Shown here in pieces: positions 8,801 to 16,900 of a DNA stretch of 64,000 nucleotides (the first letter of the stretch is position 1; each line of letters opens with the position of its first letter). Source of the DNA: Peptoniphilus harei (lineage in GTDB: Bacteria; Bacillota; Clostridia; Tissierellales; Peptoniphilaceae); assembly GCF_900454685.1 (NCBI RefSeq), contig NZ_UATM01000032.1, positions 744,001-808,000 on the forward strand, in the 5' to 3' direction. Made by a program: the position numbers and the translations under genes. The notes under the pieces are model-generated. The model made no database searches, was not told the DNA's origin, and worked only from the letters and a program-made list of their open reading frames with translations.

Positions 8801-10003
8801 ATGAAGAAGAGAATTAAAGATTTAATAATTTTATACATGATGGTAACTATGGTCTTCCTACCTCTTAATGTTTTAGGAGCATCATCTGTTACCATCGATA
8901 TTAAGACAAGGGAAAGTTTAAGCAAAGAGGACCTGGAAGGCAGGACTCTTGGTATTTGGAAAATCAATGACAAGTTTATTGATACTAATATGGATAAGAC
9001 CAATCTTGTGACTATACTTGATAAGCTTAGTGAAGAAGAACTGGACAGACAACTTGCTAATAAGGCAGACAAGTGGATTGTAAGTCCTAAGGAAAAGGAT
9101 GATTATAAGGTTACTCTTGATCTTGAGCCTGGAACTTATTATATCAGGGAGCTGGGGGACAAGGACCGCATTATTGAGTCTGCAGTTTTTAGTCCGGAAG
9201 AGACTAATATTGCCAAGTTAAAGTGGGGGCTAAAGGTTAGACCTACACCTCCACCACCACCTCCAGAAGAGCCACCTCATGAGCCACCGACTCCACCTAA
9301 TTCTGTTCGTCTCTTTAAGTACAGTGACGAGGGAAGGGGTCTTGTTGGTGCCAAGTTCCAACTTCTTGATGAGGATGGTAATGTGGTGAAGACAAGGGCC
9401 TACACTATGGACCCTAAGGGGACTGAGGAGGTCTTTGAGACTGACAAGGATGGTTTTATTGTTATAAGGGATCTTGAGCCTGGGGTTTACTTCTTCAAGG
9501 AAATTGAGGCGCCTTTTGGTTATGAGATTGTGGATGAGATGAGTCAGTTCACTATCTTCGAAGGGCAAGCTGCCAAGCTAAGTGTCCTTAACAAGAAGAA
9601 ACTTGGGTCTTATAATTTCTATAAGACTAATGAAAAGAGAGATGTGGGCCTTGGTGGTGCTGAGTTTGTCATCACACAAAAGGTCAAGGGTAAGGACCAA
9701 AGGGTTCAAAGGGATGGCAAGGATCTTGTTTTGAAGTCTGGAGATGACGGCAAGTTCTTTGTAAGAGACTTACCTTATGGTACTTATGAAATTTGGGAGA
9801 CTAAGGCTCCTGATGGTTATACTCTTTTACAGGGTTCTTTAAAATTTGAGATTAATGACAATTCTTTTGAAAAAGTCCTAATTATAGAGAATACTACTAA
9901 GCCACCTATTCCAAAGACTGGGGATATTACCCTAATTGTGCTTGTGATTGCAGGTGCAATTATGATAGGATTGGGTAGGTTTATGATCAAGGACAAGAAT
10001 TAA
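8801..10003 (+). CDS. Ancillary (minor) pilin with Cna-B/SpaA domains
   Basis: A 400-residue precursor with a signal peptide (about 1-27, ending VLGA). An N-terminal domain of about 120 residues leads to a proline-rich stalk (about 147-167), and two SpaA-like modules follow. Their E-boxes read FFKEIEAPFGY and EIWETKAPDGY. The C-terminus has IPKTGD, a hydrophobic stretch and a basic end, again a sorting signal. It lacks a YPK pilin motif, so it is probably the base or tip subunit rather than the shaft. It precedes the sortases, and a terminator follows directly. Codons here use more G and C than in the major pilin. Confidence 0.87.
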   Translation: MKKRIKDLIILYMMVTMVFLPLNVLGASSVTIDIKTRESLSKEDLEGRTLGIWKINDKFIDTNMDKTNLVTILDKLSEEELDRQLANKADKWIVSPKEKDDYKVTLDLEPGTYYIRELGDKDRIIESAVFSPEETNIAKLKWGLKVRPTPPPPPPEEPPHEPPTPPNSVRLFKYSDEGRGLVGAKFQLLDEDGNVVKTRAYTMDPKGTEEVFETDKDGFIVIRDLEPGVYFFKEIEAPFGYEIVDEMSQFTIFEGQAAKLSVLNKKKLGSYNFYKTNEKRDVGLGGAEFVITQKVKGKDQRVQRDGKDLVLKSGDDGKFFVRDLPYGTYEIWETKAPDGYTLLQGSLKFEINDNSFEKVLIIENTTKPPIPKTGDITLIVLVIAGAIMIGLGRFMIKDKN

Positions 10004-10030
10004 GAGGGGCTCCTTGGGAGCCTCTTTTTT
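10002..10030 (+). terminator. Intrinsic terminator between ancillary pilin and sortase genes
   Basis: A 12-bp stem (AAGAGGGGCTCC with GGAGCCTCTTTTTT, a few G-U pairs) and a TTG loop end in six Ts, directly after the pilin stop. The first possible ATG of the next gene is at the end of the T-tract, so sortase expression may depend on read-through. Confidence 0.75.
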
Positions 10031-10042
10031 ATGGGTGAAAAG

Positions 10043-11089
10043 ATGAGTAAAAAAAGGAAAAAATCTAATAAGTTATTTATTTTTATTTTTGTTTTGGGTC
10101 TGGGGATTCTTTCTTATCCCCTGATTTCTAATTGGTATTACAGGATTGAGGCCAACAACCAGGTTGCCGACTACAAGGAAGCCAGGGACCTCTTAAGTGA
10201 TGAGGAAATCCAAAGAAGACTTAGGCTGGCTCAGATTTATAATGATAATCTGGGGAATGTGACTCCCAAGGACCCTTACAGTGAAGAGGAAAAGCACAAG
10301 GCCATAGAGAATTATGCTCAGATGTTAGAGCTTAGGACCAAGATTGGTACTGTCGAGGTGCCGTCTATTGATGTGGACCTGCCTATTTATGCTGGGACTA
10401 ATGAGGAGATTTTGCAAAAGGGGGCTGGCCACTTGGAGGGAACTTCTCTTCCTATTGGTGGGGAGTCTTCTCACACTGTTATAACGGCTCACTCTGGTCT
10501 GCCTTCTGCTAGGCTCTTTACGGACCTGGAAAAGGTGGAGATGGGAGACAAGTTTTACATCAACTACATTGGTGGTGTTTTGGCCTATCAAGTGGACCAC
10601 ATTGATGTCATTGATCCTTCTGACTTTTCACAACTTCTCGTGGTGCCAGGCAAGGACTATGCAACGCTTCTTACTTGTACGCCAATTATGATCAACACTC
10701 ACAGGCTTATTGTCCGTGGTCACAGGGTTCCTTATGTGCCTGAAGAGGACGACAAGGTGAGGGAAGATGTTGGCAAGAACTTAGATATTGATAAAAGACT
10801 TATCATTCTCTTAATTTTTGCTATAATAATCTTATTGAGGTTTATTCTTGATAGGAGAAGGAAGAAGAAGGCTGCCAAGAGGGAAGCTGATAGGCTAAGA
10901 AATATTGAGATGGCAAGGATGAAGGGCCAAGAGAATTCTAATGGGAATTCTAATGGGAATTCTAATGGGAATTCTAATGGGAATTCTAATGGGAATTCAA
11001 ATGTGAATTCAAATGTGAATTCTAGTGATAATGCTAATGGTAATTTAAGTGATAAGAAGGGTGGCGGAGACCATGAAGGAAAAATTTAA
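10043..11089 (+). CDS. Class C (pilus) sortase with Asn/Ser/Gly repeat tail
   Basis: A membrane cysteine transpeptidase that links pilins through their LPXTG-like signals. After an N-terminal membrane helix it has the class C lid motif (DPY, in PKDPYSEE). The catalytic His is in TVITAHSG, the Cys in TLLTCTP and the Arg in HRLIVRGHR. A C-terminal membrane helix (RLIILLIFAIIILLRFIL) follows. The ATG at 10043 is preferred because GGGTGA precedes it; the ATG at 10031 lies in the terminator tail. Unusually, the protein ends in a tail of about 45 residues made of NSNG repeats encoded by 12-bp repeats. It overlaps the next sortase gene by 17 bases. Confidence 0.9.
   Translation: MSKKRKKSNKLFIFIFVLGLGILSYPLISNWYYRIEANNQVADYKEARDLLSDEEIQRRLRLAQIYNDNLGNVTPKDPYSEEEKHKAIENYAQMLELRTKIGTVEVPSIDVDLPIYAGTNEEILQKGAGHLEGTSLPIGGESSHTVITAHSGLPSARLFTDLEKVEMGDKFYINYIGGVLAYQVDHIDVIDPSDFSQLLVVPGKDYATLLTCTPIMINTHRLIVRGHRVPYVPEEDDKVREDVGKNLDIDKRLIILLIFAIIILLRFILDRRRKKKAAKREADRLRNIEMARMKGQENSNGNSNGNSNGNSNGNSNGNSNVNSNVNSSDNANGNLSDKKGGGDHEGKI
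10933..11025 (+). repeat. 12-bp in-frame tandem repeat in the sortase tail
   Basis: About seven copies of GAATTCTAATGG or close variants (the last ones read GAATTCAAATGT). The unit is a multiple of three, so copy-number change would alter tail length without shifting the frame. Confidence 0.9.
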
Positions 11090-11903
11090 AAGGAATTGGA
11101 AGATTATCCTCCTATTTATCACTGGTTTTTTGATTGCTTCTTATCCCATTATCTCCAACTGGTATTATACTGTGGAGAACAACAACCAAATTGTGGACTT
11201 CAAGGAAGCTGTTGATGAGATGAGTCAGGAAGAGATTGACGAGAGGATTGACCTGGCTCGTGCCTATAATGAAACCTTGGACCCATCTAAGCTGGCTGAC
11301 CCCTACACTGACAGGGAGAAGAAGGGTGTGGAAAATTATGCCCGTATGCTAGAGGCCAGGGAGAAGATTGGTTATCTTGACGTGCCTAAGATCAACCAAC
11401 AAATTCCAGTTTATGCTGGTACTTCTGAGGATGTCCTCCAAAAGGCCTGTGGTCACTTGGAGGGGACTTCTCTTCCTATTGGGGGCAAGTCTACCCACTC
11501 TGTTATCACTGCCCACAGGGGTCTTCCGCAAGTCAAGCTCTTTAGGGATCTTGACAAGATGGAAGTGGGAGATGTTTTCTACTACACTAACGTAAAGGAA
11601 ACTCTCGCCTATCAGGTGGACCAAATTCTCGTTATTGAGCCGTGGAATTTTGATCCTGTCCTAGTTGTTGAGGGAAAGGATTATATGACTCTACTTACTT
11701 GTACGCCTTACATGATTAATTCTCACAGGCTCTTAGTTCGTGGTCACAGGATTCCTTATGTGCCAGAGGAAAAGGAAGAGGCTGAAGATAAGGCTAAGTT
11801 TAACTACAAGGACTTAATTGTGCCTGGTTTTGTTATTCTTCTTCTTATTATCATTATCTTTATTTATATTAGAAGACGCAGGAGGAGACGTTATGAAGGC
11901 TAA
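11073..11903 (+). CDS. Class C (pilus) sortase
   Basis: A 276-residue sortase. The ATG at 11073 is chosen over 11049 because GGCGGAG precedes it. N-terminal membrane helix, lid motif DPY (LADPYTDR), catalytic His in SVITAHRG, Cys in TLLTCTP, Arg in HRLLVRGHR, and a C-terminal helix followed by poly-Arg. It is closely related to the sortase just upstream (both share EGTSLPIGG, a YQVD strand and HRLxVRGHR), suggesting tandem duplication. It starts inside the 3' end of its upstream neighbour and overlaps the next gene by 11 bases, so the three are translationally coupled. Confidence 0.92.
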   Translation: MKEKFKRNWKIILLFITGFLIASYPIISNWYYTVENNNQIVDFKEAVDEMSQEEIDERIDLARAYNETLDPSKLADPYTDREKKGVENYARMLEAREKIGYLDVPKINQQIPVYAGTSEDVLQKACGHLEGTSLPIGGKSTHSVITAHRGLPQVKLFRDLDKMEVGDVFYYTNVKETLAYQVDQILVIEPWNFDPVLVVEGKDYMTLLTCTPYMINSHRLLVRGHRIPYVPEEKEEAEDKAKFNYKDLIVPGFVILLLIIIIFIYIRRRRRRRYEG

Positions 11904-12723
11904 GTCAAGGGTCATAATTGGATATATCTTTATCTTGTTGGGGATATTTTTGCCCCTACTTGCCTTTACTTCCATGTCTTATAGGGAGCTAATGGCAGAC
12001 AAGAATTATGCTTCCTTTAAGGCCAAGGATAGTCAAGTGACTGATGATTTGATTGATTACAACAAGGAGGTTGTCAAGGGGGAGAGCAATATTATTGACC
12101 CCTTTGACAATGAGGAATATGAGGGTGCTCACGATATCAAGGGAATTGACAAGGACGAGGTCTTTGCTTATCTCATTATCCCCAAGCTTGACATGAAGAA
12201 GCCGATTTATCTCGATGCCACTTATGACCATCTTGACTGGGGTGTGGCCCAAGTTGAGGGGACAAGTCTTCCCCTTGGTGGGATGTCAACTAGGTCTGTC
12301 ATAGCCGGCCACAGAGGCTGGTGGGGTGACCTCATGTTTTACAATGTTGACAAGCTAGAGGTTGGAGATGAGATTTTAATTGACGGTCGCACAGGTCTGC
12401 TTGAATACAGGGTCACTGGGACTGATATAATTTCTCCTAGTGACTGGGAGTCTATCCTTCCAGTGGCAGGTAAGGACATGGTGACGCTTTTAACATGTCA
12501 TCCAAAGAGGCCGCCAAGACCTAAGAGGCTACTTATTAATGCCGAGAGGGTTGAGGAGAAGAAGACTGAGGTCAAACCTGTGGTGGAAGATAAGACAGAA
12601 GTAAACTATTTAAAATATGGAATTTATGGAATTACTCTTGCTGGATGGATTGCCATGGTCCTAGTTTTTATTAGGATGGTGGGATATATTAGGTCTTCTA
12701 GGAGAAGGGCTAGGAGAAGATAG
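11893..12723 (+). CDS. Class C-like sortase, divergent third paralogue
   Basis: A 276-residue sortase. The start at 11893 has AGGAGG upstream. N-terminal hydrophobic helix, lid-like DPF (IIDPFDNE), His in SVIAGHRG, Cys in TLLTCHP, Arg in KRLLINAER, and a C-terminal helix with a basic tail. It differs from the other two after the Cys (HPKRPPRPKR instead of TPxMINxHR), so it may recognise another substrate. One possibility is the housekeeping attachment of the pilus base or processing of the YPLTG adhesin. Last gene of the pilus block; a terminator follows. Confidence 0.88.
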   Translation: MKAKSRVIIGYIFILLGIFLPLLAFTSMSYRELMADKNYASFKAKDSQVTDDLIDYNKEVVKGESNIIDPFDNEEYEGAHDIKGIDKDEVFAYLIIPKLDMKKPIYLDATYDHLDWGVAQVEGTSLPLGGMSTRSVIAGHRGWWGDLMFYNVDKLEVGDEILIDGRTGLLEYRVTGTDIISPSDWESILPVAGKDMVTLLTCHPKRPPRPKRLLINAERVEEKKTEVKPVVEDKTEVNYLKYGIYGITLAGWIAMVLVFIRMVGYIRSSRRRARRR

Positions 12724-12738
12724 GAGTAGTTTGATGGG

Positions 12739-12768
12739 AAGAGCCTGGCAACAGCCAGGCTCTTTTTA
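12739..12768 (+). terminator. Intrinsic terminator of the sortase operon
   Basis: A perfect stem, GAGCCTGGC with GCCAGGCTC around AACA, followed by five Ts. Confidence 0.9.
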
Positions 12769-12776
12769 ATGATAAG

Positions 12777-12924
12777 AAAAACAGAGACGAGTCTCTGTTT
12801 TTCTGGTTTTCACAGCAAATGCGAGCTTTAGCGATGCATGAGCTGATGAAAAATCTTATCCAGCGAAGGAAGACGATGCGACCGAATAGGGAGCATTGTC
12901 GAGTGAGTCGGATATCTTGAAATA
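12777..12924 (+). repeat. Composite intergenic repeat, copy 1 (palindrome + R1 + R2)
   Basis: Begins with the palindrome AACAGAGAC-GA-GTCTCTGTT flanked by A and T runs. Module R1 (12803-12863, CTGGTTTTCACAGC to CTTATCCAG) and module R2 (GACCGAATAGGGAGCATT to GAGTCGGATATCTTGAAA) follow. The same order occurs at 53828-53978 and, in part, reversed at 28187-28350. Confidence 0.85.
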
Positions 12925-12940
12925 AATTAAATACAAAAAC

Positions 12941-13072
12941 AAAAAGTAGTCTAAAACCATAAGGCTACTTTTTCTGGTTTTCATAGCAAATGCTAGCTTT
13001 AGCGACGCATGAGCTGATGAAAAATCTTATCCAGATATAATATAGGAACACAGATTTTTGACAAGCAAAAAG
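12941..13072 (+). repeat. Composite intergenic repeat, copy 2 (hairpin + R1 + R3)
   Basis: The hairpin AGTAGTCT/AGGCTACT in an A-run/T-run context (12941-12973) leads directly into a second R1 copy (12974-13034) and an R3 module (13045-13072, GGAACACAGATTTTTGACAA). The rest of the gap to 13287 holds CTCGCTATCGCTCAAACA, which is echoed near 50818, and ATAGGATATTCTTGGCAAAG, echoed near 20572. A minus-strand reading frame (12965-13198) exists only because of these repeats. Confidence 0.8.
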
Positions 13073-13302
13073 CTCTTGCCCGAATATCTCATTCCAAAAA
13101 TTGATGTTTTCTAAATCTCGACCTTCTAAAATCGCAAACTCGCTATCGCTCAAACAATGCGATTTTGGGTGAAGGTCTTCGATTTGAAAACAAGGCAATT
13201 TTTTACATAGGATATTCTTGGCAAAGAGCTTTTTAATAAAAATTATCTTGATTTTAATTTCATGTGATATAAAATGCTTGTAAAGAGATGGGGGATGGTT
13301 CT

Positions 13303-13545
13303 GTGGCTGAATTAGTTATTGATATTGATGATGAAATTTTAGAAGAAGTTAATGAGGTGTGTCAGGACAAGGGTAACAGTATTGATGATTTAATAAATAT
13401 TTTCCTTAAAGAAATTGTCCGTGATGGGAAGTTACCTGATGAGATCTTAGAAAATCTTTTTTATAGTGACAAGAATATTGAGTATCTTGAAAGAAAGTAC
13501 AGGGAATACAAGGAAGGCAAGTTAAAATTTATAAATCATAAATAA
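13303..13545 (+). CDS. Orphan RelB/DinJ-like antitoxin
   Basis: An 80-residue protein resembling the RelB/DinJ ribbon-helix-helix antitoxin family. The N-terminal strand AELVIDIDDEILEEV is followed by helices (SIDDLINIFLKEIV) and the typical VRDGKLPDE step, then a charged tail with NIEYLERKYREYKEGK. A GTG start at 13303 has GGGGGATGG upstream; an in-frame ATG at 13288 (five residues longer) is the alternative. No toxin gene lies next to it, only repeats and a terminator, so it is probably a solitary antitoxin or a remnant. The family call rests on pattern resemblance. Confidence 0.6.
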   Translation: MAELVIDIDDEILEEVNEVCQDKGNSIDDLINIFLKEIVRDGKLPDEILENLFYSDKNIEYLERKYREYKEGKLKFINHK

Positions 13546-13560
13546 AATTTCGTGAAAGCA

Positions 13561-13592
13561 AAAAGCTATGGGGTTATCCTCATAGCTTTTCT
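13561..13592 (+). terminator. Terminator with repeated sequence (shared with 20795)
   Basis: Ten-bp stem AAAAGCTATG/CATAGCTTTT. The stem, the loop and the downstream TAGTATGTTTT are repeated nearly exactly at 20795-20835, so this terminator belongs to the dispersed repeat set. The rest of the gap up to 13850 is A/T-rich with no gene seen. Confidence 0.75.
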
Positions 13593-13852
13593 TAGTATGT
13601 TTTTGTTTTTACTTTTGTTTTTGCTTAGTTAATTTTTTAGATATGGAAGATTATTTTATTGTTCTTTAGAACTCTTTGGCCTTATAAAAATTCCGGTAAT
13701 AATATTAAAAGATTAATAATTTTAAAAAAAATTATATTGGCTTGTTTAAGCCTTTTACCAAGATAAAAAGTGAGTAAAATTTTTAATTTTTTGATTATAA
13801 AATTATGTTGTAAATTATTGGTTTTTTTTATATAAATTCAAAAAACAATGTG

Positions 13853-13891
13853 TTAAAATCTAAAGGTCGCAAATAATGATAAGCGTTATTA
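13853..13891 (+). promoter_or_regulatory. Protease promoter -10 and Fur/PerR-like box
   Basis: TTAAAAT (13853-13859) is a plausible -10 with only a weak -35. Just downstream, TGATAAGCGTTATTA (13877-13891) matches most positions of the 7-1-7 Fur-type palindrome. The protease ribosome site (GGAGG) lies about 15 bases further on. Confidence 0.35.
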
Positions 13892-13913
13892 TTTATAAAT
13901 ATTTGGAGGTAAT

Positions 13914-16900
13914 ATGAATAAAAATTTAAAAAGATATTCATCCTTAGGTTTATCTTTAATTTTTGTAATGAGTTCTTTTAATGGAGTTTTTGCTGAAGGA
14001 AATAATATTAATAAGCCTTTAAGCGAGACTGAAAGAATTGTAAGAAGTCAAAAGGAAATGAATCTTAAGAAGAGTAAAATTCTTGAAGATTTTGAAAAAG
14101 AGGAAGCTGGCGTAAAGGTTAAGAGGGAAAAGGTAGTTTACTTTGTAGAATTTGATGATAAGGCCAACAAGGATCAAGTCATACATAGCTTAAAAGAAAT
14201 TAAGGATGTAAAAATTCTTTATGAGTACGATATTTTGTTCCAGGCTGTTTCTGTTGAGGCTTATCCTGAAGAGCTTGATAAACTAAAAAGCATCAAGGGT
14301 GTAAAGGACGTTGAAAGGGCTGGCAAGTTAGTTCCTCTTATGGAAAATGCAAGAAAACTTGTTGGTGTCGACAGGGCAAGTGACTACCTAAAAAGTTTAA
14401 ATGCAATTAATGCAAATCTTGGCAAGAACTATGATGGTAGAGGGATGATTATTGCCAACATTGATACGGGTATGGATGCAAGTCATAAGGCTATGCGTAT
14501 TGATGATGATGCTAAAAATTCTCTAAAGTTAAAAAAGAATGATCTAAAAGGTTCTGATAAGGAGTTTTGGCTTTCTGATAAGGTGCCACATTCTTTTAAT
14601 TACTTAAATGGTGGCAAGATAACAACAGAGAAGTATGATGATGGTTCAGATTATCATGACCCACATGGCATGCACATTGCTGGAATTTTGGCTGCTAATG
14701 ATACTGATGAAGATATTAAGGCCCATAAGGGAATTAGGGGTATTGCTCCTAATGCTCAACTTTTTTCTTACAAGATGTATTCAGATGCAAGCGATGGATT
14801 TGCTGGTGATGAGACTATGTTTCACGCCTTTGAAGACTGTATAAAACATGATGTTGATGTTATTTCTGTTTCTTCTGGCTTCACAGGAACTGGTTTGGCT
14901 GGAGAAAAGTACTGGAAAGCTATTAGGTCTCTTAGGAAGGCAGGAATTCCTATTTGTGTAGCCACAGGTAATTATGCAACTTCATCTTCTAGCTCGTCAT
15001 GGGACAGGTATGCGAATAATTCTCTTAAGATGACTGATACTGGTAATGTCACTAGGACAGCGGCTCATGAAGATGCTATTGCTGTTGCTTCTTCTAGAAA
15101 CACAAAAATCGAATATGAAGGTGTAAATATTGGAGGCAAGGATTTTAGGTATTCACAAATTGGTGCCTTCTTCGATAAGGGAAATTTTAAACAAGATAAG
15201 TACAAGTTCATATATTTGGGACAATGCCAGGATGAGGATATTGCTGGTAAGGATTTAAAAGATAAGATTGTTGTAATGGATAGGATCTATACCAAGGATT
15301 TAAAATACTCTTTTAAGAAGGTATTTGATAAGGGAGCAAGGGGTGTAGTTGTAGTCAATACTGTGTCCTATTACAACAGAGATGATTGGGAAAATATTCC
15401 TGCCATGGGATATGAAGAAGATGAAAATACAAGAGTTCCTGTTTTTTCTGTATCAGGTATGGATGGTAAGTTAATCTGGGATATGATTTGCGGCAGGAAG
15501 CCTGATGAAAAAGAGGATTTCAAGTCAAAGAATTCTGACTATAGAATTGATATGGAGAAGTATAATTCTAAAAAGCCTAAGCTTGGAGAGGAAAAAGAGC
15601 TTAGTATAAAATTCTTGGATCATAAGATTGCATGGGAAGACACTAATGTGCCTGCTGGTTCAACTTCTTGGGGTCCTAGAATAGACTTGATGTTAAAGCC
15701 AGATGTATCTGCTCCAGGTAAGAATATTTACTCAACTTTAAACAAGATAGATGGGGTGGACAATTATCAATATATGTCAGGAACATCTATGGCAGCGCCT
15801 GTTGTTTCTGCTTCTACTGTATTAATTAGACCAAGGGTAAAGGAACTTGTCAAGGAACCTGTTATTAAGGCAAGGGGAATTGATATAACTTCTCTTACTA
15901 AAATAATGCTTCAGAATACTTCAAGACCAATGATTGATCCAACAACAGATGATGGCAAGGGCAATTATCTATTTGCATCTCCAAGACAACAAGGATCTGG
16001 TCTTATTAATGTTGAGAGAGCATTGAAAAATAATTTAATTGTGTCATATAAGGTGGAAGATTCAGTGGGAGAAATGAACTCCTATGGAGCAGTTTCTCTT
16101 AAAGAAATAAAGTCTGACAAAAAAGATTTTACTATAAATATAGACAATCCTTCTGACAGGGATATTACTGTTAAAGTTTCTTCTTCGAAGGTGACTACTG
16201 ATGGAGAAGTTAATAAGAAAAAATTAGATGAGCAATATAAGGATGAAGCTAGTAAGGATGGTATCCAAAATATTGCAGAGATTCATCCTAAAGAGGTCAA
16301 GGGAGCAAGTATAAGTTTTGCACAAGACGAAATTACAATCCCTGCAAGGGGTTCATTTAACTTAGGTGCTACTCTTAATGTTGGAGAAGCAAGGGACAAG
16401 GATATGTTCGTAGAGGCCTTTATTAATTTTGAATCTAAGGAAGAGAAGGAGAATGTAAAAGATCCACAACCTTCACTTTCAATGCCTGTGATGGGTTTTG
16501 CTGGAAATTGGAATAAGGAGCCTATTATAGATAAGTGGGCCTGGGAAGATGGTTCTAGGTCTAAGGGGATTGTAGGTTATGATGATGAGGGCAATCCAAA
16601 AATTCCTGGCACTCTAAACAAAGGTCGTGGTGGTGAACATGGTATAGATTTGTTTAAACCAGCTGGTGTAATTCAAAATAGGGAAACTGAAAATAAGACT
16701 CTAGACCAAGACCCTGAATTGTTTGCTTTTAATAACTCACAAGACTTCAATATGAATTCTAGTGGGGAAAGTAAAATTATTTCTGGAAATGAAATTGACA
16801 GGGGGCTTACTCCTAGTCCTTTGATACTAAGATCAGCTTCTGATTGCAAAATTTCCATTGTAAATACTATGGATGAAAAAGATCAAAAAGACCTCAAGGT

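Noticed and set aside
12965..13198. Minus-strand reading frame of 77 residues
   Set aside because: It is a translation of the dispersed R1/R3 repeats; a related frame appears at 53730-54014 for the same reason.
13288..13545. Complete toxin-antitoxin pair
   Set aside because: Only the antitoxin-like gene is present; neither flank encodes a toxin-sized protein.
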